DNA of 14,484 nt from Alphaproteobacteria bacterium. Its GTDB lineage: Bacteria; Pseudomonadota; Alphaproteobacteria; RF32; CAG-239. Under the pieces are notes generated by a model. That model was given only the letters and a program-made list of their open reading frames with translations. It was not told the DNA's origin and did not search any database. This document shows, piece after piece, positions 1-12,000 of this stretch. Each line of letters starts with the position of its first letter. Positions within the stretch are counted from its first letter, which is position 1. The position numbers were made by a program, and so were the translations under genes. The stretch spans positions 1 to 14,484 of the forward strand of contig JAFVBT010000022.1 of the NCBI GenBank assembly GCA_017479785.1, read 5' to 3'.

Positions 1-3000
1 CGTGCCTATAACGGACGCGTAACTTATGATATTGCAGATTATGAACACGGTGCCGAAAAATATAATGAATTATTGCAAAAGTCCGAAGGCATGATTACCG
101 TAAACGGTAGGATTATGGCCAAAGAAAATGTCGAACTTTACGGTAAAGATATTAAGGTTTTCGGAGAATACCAGGAAAATAGAGGAATTGTGGCCGGTGT
201 TAAAAACCAAAGCAAAATCACCACACAAGAAAAGGCCAAGCAAGTTTTTGACAGTTTGGTGCAAAATAACATAAAAGATGCCGATAATTTCAGTCTGGAA
301 GGCGGAAAAGTTAAAATCGTTGCCCATAAGCGCGACGGTTTTGATTCCGATAACGACAAAACATTAGATGTCAGAGTTGATATTAAAGAGGCAAACATAG
401 GTGCTAATGAGATAGATATTTCGGCAACTGCCGAAGTTGACAGACACCAAAGAGTGGATTTAGCCAAAGCTACCGTTAATGTTGTCGACCGTTCAAATAT
501 AACCGGAGATACGGTTTCGCTCACGGCAAAATCAACCCAGAAAAAAAGTTTTGATTTGGCTAATCCGGTTGAAGACGGCGAATTTATTATCAATGTTTTG
601 GAAGATGCGGTTTGCACACCTGACGCGAACACACCGGCGTTGACATCTCTTTGGGGGGTTGCCGGTAAGGCTGAAGCGGAAGTGAATATTTATGGTTCAA
701 TTATAAACGCCTTAAAAGCAACGGCATCCGATGCTCAAAATCCGGATTTATCCGTTTACATTCATGCCGAAGCATCAAGCGAAACCAGTGAAAATGCAAA
801 CTTTTTAACGCCTACCTTAGTAGAATATATGTTCAGCGGTGATTCTTACTTCGAAAAATATTTTAGCTCTGATGTATATGACAAGTTTGAAGGTGCCAGA
901 AGTTCGGCAATCGTTAATGTTGACAGTTCAACAATCAATGCCGTCGGCAACAATGCCAAAAACATTGAAATCTCAACCGACACTTCGGCAAGCTTGGATG
1001 CCAATAACCGAATACTTGCTTTTGCATTGCCTATCGGTATTTACGCTGTCGGAAGCGATACCGTATCAAAAGCCATCGTCAGAGAATCCGCCTTAAATGC
1101 AACCAACGGTGATATTGATGTAACGGCCGTTTCTACCAACGAAAATTCTACGGTTTTCACCTCAGACAGTCTTTTCTCAATTCAGCTTGAAACCGGTTTA
1201 TATGCGTTGTTTTTGAATAATACCGTTAAAACTGATACTCAAGCCGAAATTCTGAACTCTACCGTTGAGACAGATAATTTGAGCGTGTTTGCCACCAATT
1301 TATCTGACAGTTATGCCGAAATTTCCATGGAAGCGGTTGCCGGCGAGAAAAATGCAGCAGATGCCGAAGCCAACGGAAACAGTGCCTTTTCCGGCTCGGC
1401 TATACTCAACCGCTCAAATAATACGGTAACGGCTCTTATCAAAGATAGCAATATCACAACCGAGGAAGATACAACGGTTTTGGCGCAAAGTTTACACAAA
1501 ACAGAAAATGCGCCGGACGGCAGTGTTCTGGATATGATGGTGCAAAAGCCGAAAACCTTTGACGCGGAAATGAATAAGGCATTAAAAGGGGTACAGGATA
1601 AATTCTTTAAGCATAATATATTCAATAAAATAAAAAAGGTAAAGCTTGAACTGGGGAAAGACGGCGAAAATGCGGCTGTTGAAATCGGCGGTGCGGTTGT
1701 TCATAACAATACAAACAATACCACCACCGCAAAAATAGAAAATTCCACGGTTAAAGCAGATGGTGATGTAACGGTCAGAGCCAATACTGTTGATTTGGTA
1801 ACCAATACCGCCACCTCGGATACACAAGGCGAAGCAAACTACGGTGCCTCGGTTGCCGTTATTGTCAGCGAACAGAATAATACGACCAATGCCATTGTAG
1901 ATAAGTCCAAAGTTGAAGCGGATAACGTTACGGTTGATGCCACCACCGAGTTGCCGATGAATATCGGAAGTTTGACTTTCGGTTTGAGATTTCCTTTCAA
2001 AATTATGGGTATGGACAGCTTTTTTGTCGGCGGCAGATTTGCTTCGGAAGCCAACGGCAAATGGGATACTTCACCGGCTTTACCGAAAACGGATGATACT
2101 GCCCCTGTTTTTGAATTATCCGGAATAGCCGAACAAAATCTCCTGACAAGTTATTCCGCTTTGAAACCGAAGTTCAAAATGGCCGGTTTCTTCAATAACA
2201 TGGCGCAAACCAATTCCTCTGCCGGAAAGTTGTCGGGTTCGGTTTCCGTGGTGTATAATGAAGTTAATACAAACACTTTGGCGGCAATTCAGAACGCTTC
2301 CGAAATTACGGCAGACGGTGATGTTGATGTTAATGCGGTGAATTCGGTTATCGGCTATAACGGCGCCGGTCTGGTTGATATTTTGGTAAAAACGATTAAC
2401 TATAAACTTCCGGGGCAACAAGATTGGGTATATGAACCAACGGTTGACGGCGGCACAGCCGGTATCGGAGCTAATTTTGTGTGGGATGAATATACCAATA
2501 ACGCAACTGCCTTAATTGATAATTCAACGGTTAAGGCCGAAGACGGGAACATAAATGTTGACAGTGCCACCGAGCAATCTTATATGAACATCATTTTAAC
2601 CGGCGGCAAATCGGAAAGCCTCGGTGTTGACGGCTCTATTCACGTTCAAAATATCAGCGGCGACACCATTGCCAAGATATCAAACATAACAGATGATAAT
2701 ACGGTTATTGCCAAGAATATTGATGTAAACGCCGGTAAAGCCACCATCAGAACCACCGGCGGAATTATCAAAAGAGATGATAATACCAATGAAATAGTCT
2801 GGAAAAAACAACTAAAATTAACGAAAGAAGAAGAGGCAGCGCTTGTTGATAAGCAAATACTGTATATAAGAGAAGCTAAAGATGAAATTACCAATATCAT
2901 TGTTCAGGGCGCATTAACCCAACAAAAAGAAGAAGTTGAAAGTGCTCAAGAACAGCAAAGTTCTTCGGGTATTGCCATCGGTGCCAGCGTAAACGTTACT

Positions 3001-6000
3001 TCAATTGACCGAAACGTTAAAGCAACCATTGAAAACTCCGAAGTTGAGGCTGATAATTTGGTTGTTAATGCCGCGACTTATAATCAAAAATTTAATATTG
3101 AAGCTTCCGGAGCATTTTCGGGCGGTGTAAAAGAAGAACAGAAAGATGCCGGAAATCTCCCGCAAAATATAGAGAATGCTCAAGATGAAGATGATGCAAA
3201 ATCTGTTGACAGTTCGATATCAAGTAAAGCCGACGATGGTAGCGATGATGGTAGCGATGATGACGAAAACGAAAACCTCATTAACAATCTGCTGAACAAT
3301 AATAACAATAACCAAAACGATAATGACGAGAACATTATACAGAAAATATTGGGACAATTCTCGCTTTCGGTTGCCGGCAGTGTTGATGTTGCCAAAGATG
3401 ATACCAAGGTAGAAGCTTCCGTCAATAATTCCGAATTAAATATCGGTGACAGTTTGGCGGTGAATGCTCATCGGGAAGCCAAAAGCATTCTCTTGGGCGG
3501 TGCTGTTGCCAAATCGAATAAAAACGGTGCCGGTGCGGCCATTGCCTACAACAGTCAGTCCGGCTCCGTAAAATCAATCATCAATAATTCGGATATTGAA
3601 TTTTCGGGGAATAACTCCGCATTAGCCGTAGGTGCAGATAACAAAAATTGGATACTTAATATTTCAATCGGTGCCGGCGCTTCCGTTAACAGCGATGAAC
3701 AAAACCAAGGTTTCCAATCTGCTGTCGGCGGTTCGTTGAATATGAATACCTTAAAGCCGGAAATTGTGGCGGCAATAGAAAATTCAATCGTCAAAGCCGA
3801 TGATTATGCCAAAAAAGTTGATGTTGATGTGAGTGCTAAAAATGATGTTGATATCTATAACATTGCCGGCGGCGGTGCTTATCTGTCCGGAAACGGTTCC
3901 AACGGTGTCGGTGCGGGTGCCGCAGTCAATTACAATAATGTAAAAAATAACATTGCGGCTTATGTTGCCAATTCGACCTTGGAAAATATAAACAAATTAA
4001 GCATTTTAGCCGATGCCGACAACAACTTAAGCGATTTTGCGATTGCCGGTTCTTTGGTTACCGGTTCCGAATCCGGTTGGGCTTTTGACGGCAGTGCCAA
4101 TATCAATTACATTCATGATACCGTTAAGGCCGGAATTTTGGGTTCAACCATAACGGCAACGGATGACATTGAAGTTAAAGCAAACACAAACACCGATAAC
4201 CTTGATGCCGCCGGAACCATCAATATTTTAACAACCGAAGGCGGTGCCGGTGTCGGTGGCGATGTTGTGGTTAATTTATTTGAGAATGACGTAACGGCGG
4301 AAATCGGGGATTCTTATACGGTAGGTGCCAATTTAGTCCCTGTAACCGATCGGCACACCGATATTTTAACGGCAAAAGATATTAAAGTTGCCGCCACCTC
4401 AACCGAAAAGGTCAACAACATTTTGGCCGGTGCGGCCGTGGCCACCAAAGGCGCATTTTTGATGGCCGCCGCCAATGTCAATGTTAATGTTATTGATAAC
4501 GTCGTAAAATCCTATGTTTCCGGCAATTTGGGAACAGGCAGAAGTACTAATTTGATAAACAGCTTAAATGTTGCCGCCTATGATGAAACAACCATTTATA
4601 CGAGAGGAGCAACCGTCAGCGCGGCTTTGAGCGAAGAAACGACCGCCGTTATTGCCGGCTCGGTTAATGTTGATAAACTGGAAAAGACGGTTGAAGCTAA
4701 AATTACCAATTCAAAAATTAAAGCCAAAGGCGATGTAACGGCCTCTGCCGCCGCCGTTAACTCTATGGGCGGAACCAAGGACGATGATAATAAATATTCG
4801 CGTGATGACGTTACTTCCGCAGCATACAGAGATAAACTGTTGCATAAAAATGCTGACGGTTCGTATGACGGATTGAATATGAAACAAGACGGTGACGATT
4901 ATGTTTCCTTAGACCAAGACAGCGATTTCTGGAATTGGAATATGTTCTTTGATATTGCCGGCGGTTCCAAAGCGGCCGTTGCCGGTGCCGGTATCGGAAA
5001 AGTTATTGAAAATACGGTAACAGCGGAGATTAGTAATTCTGATATTACTGCCGATAATTTGTATGTTTTGGCAGATGATTACTCTATCAAGAACATTATT
5101 ACCAGTAATATCAGCGGTTCGCTGAAAGGCAGTGTCGGTGTATCAATACTTTATACCAAAGATAACAGCACAACCAGTGCATTGATAGACAACGGTTCCA
5201 AATTGGATATTCTGCATAATCTGACGGTAGATGCCGCCAACCGAAAGGATAATCATCAAATATTGATTGCCGGTTCCGGTGCGATGAAAGGTTCACTTGA
5301 TGCCAATATTGCCATAAACGATGTTGAAGATAAGGTTTACGCAAAGATTGATAACGGAACTACCGAAAAAGATATCGCGGCCGAAAAAGTTATAATCTCG
5401 GCAAATGAAGATATAAATGCCGCCCATATTGTCGTATCCGGCGGCGGTGCAATGAACGTTGCCGTGGATGTTAACCCGATTGTAAATACCTACAACGCCA
5501 CGGTAGAATCTGCCATTAAAAACTCTAAAGTTAAAGATGCCGCTATTGACATGGATGCACAAAACACAGCAAACACTTTAGATGTTTCGGCCGGTGTTGC
5601 CGGCGTTGCCAAAGGTTTTACCGGTGTCGGCGTTGCTATTAAAAACAATTATACAGGTAATATCAAGTCATATATTGATAACGCCGTTATAAATACGAAC
5701 AGAACAATAGATATTGATGCCAATTCGGTTATAAACTCCAACAACTGGATTGTCGGCGGAGGTGTTGCCGGTCAGGGCGCAACACTTATTACCAATGTGC
5801 TGTTGAATGATGTTAATTCCACTCTTGAAGCCGGAATTAAGAATTCCGATATCATCAAAGCCGGTATAATCAGCATAGACACCAACAAAGATAAAACCGA
5901 CCACATTGACAACAATGCCATAGCATTAGGAATTGCCGGACAAGGCCTTGATGCTGTGGTTAATGTTATTGATAATGAGTTTACCAATACCGTAACCTCT

Positions 6001-9000
6001 TACGTTGATAACACGAAGTCAACCGAGATTGGTGCGCTTGAAGTTTATTCCAATTCAGACAGAAGAACCAACAATATTAACTTCGGTTTATCGATTACCG
6101 GACAAGGTGTGGGCTTAGCCGGTAATGCCGTGGTTAATGATATTAATTCAACCACACGCTCGTATGTTGATACCAAGTCAAAGACCTTAAACGTTGACGG
6201 TCAATTAAACGTCAATTCCAAGGATTTAACCTCCGCTCGCAACAGTGTGGTTATGGGCAGTCTTGCCGGTATAGGCGGTTCTATCGGAGTTAATGTTAAT
6301 TTATATACCGCCAACAATTTGGTTAAATCTGAGATTTTGTCGGCTAAAAACGGTCAAATTAACGCCGGCTCATCTTCATTGAATTCCGAACTTGCCAATG
6401 CTTTGGATAACACTCAACTAAACGTATCCGTGGGGTTGGCATCTTTACCGATTGATGTTCAGGTTATCAAAATCGGCACACCGAGCGAAACATATTCTAA
6501 GGCCGAACAAGTCAGCGATGTCGATAAGTATATCAGCAATATATTCTCACGGATACCGCAGGGATTATCTACAGCAACAACTGCGAGCAATAATCTTAAA
6601 AGCGGTGCCGTTTCAAGCGTTAACGGTAATCTGACAACTGAATTTAATACCGCCATAAACGCTACAAGCCGGCTGAACGGTCTTAAAAAAGAGCAAAAAG
6701 ACGGCAAAACGATTGATGTTCTTACAGATCGGCTGGATTTGAACAGTTATAACGTTGTAGCAACCGGTGCGACCATCGGTGTCGGCGTCAGAGATGTTCA
6801 GATTGCCAATAACACCGTTGCGGAAATCATAGGCGGAAAAGTTGAAAGCGCGCAAGCCGATGTACTGTTAAACGCCAATTCAAATGCCAATGTTTATATG
6901 GGTAAAGTAAACATGGAAGCCTCCGGTGCACAGGTTTCGGGCGGCTCCGACATATACGAGAATTCTTCGGAAACACTGGCACAGATTAAAAATGCCGAAG
7001 TCAATGCCGATGATATCAGCGTTAATTCAAAGTCCAAGAGCAAGGCTACCATTGATACATCACACGTTGCCGTTGCCATCGGCGGTGTTGTCAATGTGGA
7101 CTTGGTGGAAGCCAAAGATACGAATAAAGCTGTTTCGCTGATTACCGGCAACACAAATATTGATGCGTCCGGAAAATTAACCGTTCATTCGACGGTTGAT
7201 ACAGATTTGCAATCGCTGAAGCTTTCGGTTCCGGTTCAAGGGGCAAGCATTGTTTCGGTTTTGAAAAACGAAGCAACCGCAAATACAATTTCCCGAGCCA
7301 TCATTGAGAATGTCAACGGAAAGATTAATACCGGGAACATTGATATCGTAACCGATTATGACACTATGAGCGTAACCGCAAGATCCAATATTGTTTCGGT
7401 TAAAGCGATAAATATTGCCGAATACAATGAATCCGGCGCATTTATGAACGCTGACTTCAAGTCCGGTATTGACAGTCCGGATGGGCTGACTTTGGTAAAC
7501 AAAGGAACAACCAATATTATAACCGCCCGTGCCAACAGTTCAAAAGATATCTTAGCATACGGCAGAACGCATGACGTTACCGTTCAAGGTGTGGGAATAT
7601 ATACCGGAGCATTTGCCAATGCCGAGAACACTGCAACTTCGGCAACGGTTTTGAAAGCCAAAGATCATACGGCCAATAGGTTAAATATTGACCAACATTT
7701 GAATTCTAAGGCCAAAGCCGATGCCAATGGTACCAAAGTAACGGCGGCCGGCGTATATGCCGTTGCCGCTGAAGCTACGGATAAGAGCAAGATGACACTT
7801 GATGTCGGCGGTAAGAATACCATTTTGAACCGAGCCGATATCAAAGCAACTCATAACGCCACCTCAGATGCCGACTTGAAAGCATTTAATCTCGGTTTAC
7901 TCGTTGCCGGTGCAAGATTAAGACTTGACAGCGACATGGAAGCCGACACTATTGCTAATATCGGCGGAAACTTTAATGTCGGAGATGGTCTTGCCAATGT
8001 TGTGATAACCACAAACAGAGAGGCCAAATTAAATAAATCATCCGGAACCGGCGGACTTATCAATGTTGCCGATACCGGTGTGTCTAATACCCTTAAAGGC
8101 CAATCGATTTTGAATTTAAGCGGGTTAAAATCAAGTATCGAGAACAAAAACAGAATGTTCATATTGAACCAATCTCAAAACAACTATAACGTAAAAACGA
8201 CAGACGGTTCGGGCGGAGTTATCAATGTTTCGGATACAAGTGCCACCTCTTCGTTTAATACCACAACCGAAACAAACATTGAAAATTCCGACATCAACTC
8301 GTTGTCTGATTTTACTATTTATACTAAGGACACTACCTCTGTTGAAGATGATGAATCAAACGGCGGCGGCGGATTTATAGCGTATGTGGCAGGAAAGGCC
8401 AACAACAGCTATGCCTCTAACGCCAATATTAATATTAAAAATTCGAACATAAAAGCCGGTGATATAAAAATGCAGGCGAGTTCAGGTATTGGCACAAAAG
8501 ATTTGAAAGAAGTTACCTACACCGGTAATGTCGGAGGGGTTGTTGCTTTTGAAATTATTGAGGTTACCAACACAATTACCGATACCAGTGAGATAAACTT
8601 CAAAAATTCGGTATTGGAAGCAATGCATAATGCAATTCTTGAAACTTTCTCCTCTAATTACTTTAGGCAAAAGATTGAATCCGGCGCTTACGGATTGGCT
8701 TCCAAGGCCTCCGGAATATCGCATTTGAATGTAACAACCAACAATAAAATTGCAATGGATGATAAATCGGCAATCTTGGCCAATAATGAACTTGAAATTG
8801 ATTTCAATTCCGGAAATAATTTATTATCAAGTGTTAAATCGGATGTCGGTAACTTTGCGGGTGATCCGGTAGCAAAATCGTATATTGATTTCAAAGTTAA
8901 CAATACACTTGAAAACAGTGGTTCACTCACTGCCGGTAATATGCTCGATATTAATTTTATGCCGGGTTCAAACAATTATTTGACTCAGTTTTCCGAATCA

Positions 9001-12000
9001 ATAAGTACAGCTGCAATTGCGTCCACAACAGAAGATGGTAAATTAACCAAAATCGTTAATAACATAATTGACAACAAAGCCAATGCCGATATAACTTCGG
9101 GAAAAGATATAGATATCAGCTATTCAGGCGGCGGCGGTCAATTGAATTCTACCATTCATTGGATAACCAAAAGCATCTGGGGCATTATTAATAATTCCGG
9201 AACATCGGTAAACATAGACCTTCATAACAATCATAGTTTGAATAACAACGGTAAAATCACCGCCGGCGCAAGCAATTCAAAATATATGAAAATCAACCAA
9301 GACGGCACAATTGATAAAACGACGCTTCAGGGCTTTTATGACGGCGATTATATTTTAAATGACGGCGAGTTTATCGACGGTGCGAAGCTAAAAGAACAAA
9401 TACTTGCTGAAATAGATACCGAGTTGGAAAATGTTAATAATGATATTGATGAATACAGCCATGCACTGGAAAATGCCGATACGATAATTGCTTCTCTTGT
9501 CGAACAGAAAGCAGATACGCAAGCCGTAATCAATGAGCTCAATTCGCTTATCAAAAAAGGTGCGGTTTTGCTTGAATCCAAAACAGGCGGAAGCGGAATA
9601 TATGAAGGAATAAGCGCATTTGACCAAAAAATACAACGTGATATGGGATGCATCAGATATACCAATAATGATCCAGGGGCAAGCAGTAAAATAACGCAGA
9701 CCCAATATAATACAATGATGAAAGATTATGTTGCGGCTCTCGGCGAAAATGAAAATCTGACAATGGCAGACTTCTTGAGCACATCGGATTACGGTTTCTC
9801 AAGTGCCCAAAAGACAAATATCGTAAACGGATACAACGACGTTACAAGCAGACTTTCGACTACGGCACACGGCTTTACCAAATATATCGGTAAGGACGGC
9901 GTGACCTACATCGCGGCCATAAACCCGACAGGCACGGGAACCGCGCAATCTTGCGATAATATCATTGATTTAAACAACAAAATTGAAAATATAAATAATC
10001 AAATTCAAAATGTTGAGTATGTAAAAGCTAACGGCGATGAAATAATCACAGGACTAGTAACCGAAAGAACAAAAATTTTAAACGAATATAATACTGTATG
10101 GGATACACCTGCAAGTGACTACAATTATTCAAGCGGCGATTATTCTATCGTATTTAATGATATTCGCGGTTCAAAAGATGCCAGAATAACCATAAACGGT
10201 TTAACAAACGGTAATATTACCGGTACCGGAACCATCAATATGACCAAATCCGGTTTGCTGGTAGATAATTATTCAACGCGCACATTGGTATTTAATAATA
10301 TTAATACCGATACCAAAACCGCGACAAATAACTTTATGGTTAACGGCAAGAGCCAAGCGGAATTTGCCGATAAATCTCAAGCCATAAGCGGACAGAAGGT
10401 TTATGATTATTTCTATCCGATGACGATTCTCGGAAAAAGTAATAAGCCTTCTTTTGATAGTCTTCCGACCACAGGGGTTCATTTTGTTACAAACAGCACA
10501 GGTATTGTCGGAACAACTATTAACAACTATTATGACAACAATCATCCGCTGGCCGATACGTTTGATATACCGAACCCGACAGTTGCCCTGGATATTACAA
10601 TTAACGGTGATATCAATACGGATGCCTTAAATATTTCAAACGAAAGCGGAGACATTTCAATCACGGCTGAGGAAATGGTAACCACCGACTTAAATCTGTC
10701 GGCAATTAACGGACAAATCGATATCAATGTTCATAATGATAAAGATAACGCTAAGGTTACCGTTCGCCCTGATGATATGATTTTTGCAGCCAACGGCATA
10801 AACATTGATGCTGATACTGTTGATATAACAAATAGCGGAAAGACTAATATGAAAACCGGCTATTCGGTCAGAGGAATTACCATTACCGATGATATGCTGA
10901 AAGAAGAAAACTTGGTGGTTGATCCGACAACCGGTGAAAAGAACTTGATTAATTTAAGCGATAATCAATTGGAATCATTTGTTCGTGACGAATACAGGCA
11001 GGGAAATATCAAAGCAATTTATAAAGATGGTCAGATATACCTTTATCACTTACCTGAGCTTAAAGCCGATAACGGTATCACCATTACGGCAAAAAGCGGT
11101 AAAGTTGCACCGGATGCGATGATATCAACAGGCAATCAGTCTATAACAATCAATAACCAAACAAGCAAGCCGCTGATCGTCGGAGATATTAAAAATATCT
11201 CGGTTGCCGGAGGTGCTGATAAACCGGCATATGCCACAACGCATGAGGTGGTACGTCCGAAGATTGACATTACCTCAAACGGTAAGGTTTCCATAAACGG
11301 AGCACTGATAAACGGTATTGACGGCAAGACCGGCGAAGCAATAGAAAACGGCAAACTGAGTGTTACTGCTAAAAATGGTGTTGAGGTAGCCAAACATCAA
11401 ACGTATGATTCTATTTTAGCCGGTGGTTCGGTTGATGTTACAAATAACGGCAACGGAGTTGTTAATATTTACGGCAATATTACCAACAAGAAAGGTAATA
11501 CGCAATTATACGGTTCTGACGGCATCTCTCTCTACGGAAGAATACATAGTATTGACGGAGATGTTACGATGACGGCAAATAAAGGTGATTTGCTGTTGGC
11601 AAAAGGTTCGCAGATTCATGTTGATAATGGTAATCTCGGCCTGTATCAATATGACTTGCACGGCAATTTAATCAGAAACGGTCAGATTATACTTCGTAAA
11701 GGGGATTTGACTGCCTACAGTCTCGGGACAGAAACAGATAACGGCCTTATATTCGGCAAAGAGTTCATTTATGAAAATAACTTGGAAGATTTAACCTCTT
11801 TGTACAATAACGAGCCGGAAATTGAGTATATTGTCAGCAAAGATATGGATTTCGGCTACGATGTATCTAAAGACAAAGGCTTGAATTCAAATGTGAAAAT
11901 CTTAAGAATGAACCGCAACGGTGCACTTATCGTTAACGAAGGCGGTTTGAACGTCGGCGATAAAATCGATATTTCATTACGTTTTGACGATGTTGATGTC

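Noticed and set aside
73..75. TTG at 73 as the start of the adhesin gene
   Set aside because: The frame is open from base 1 with typical protein sequence before it and no ribosome site; the gene is simply cut by the window edge.
138..632. 164-codon minus-strand frame inside the adhesin gene
   Set aside because: Antisense shadow of a repetitive coding region; there are many similar ones along the gene, and none has a ribosome site or family resemblance.
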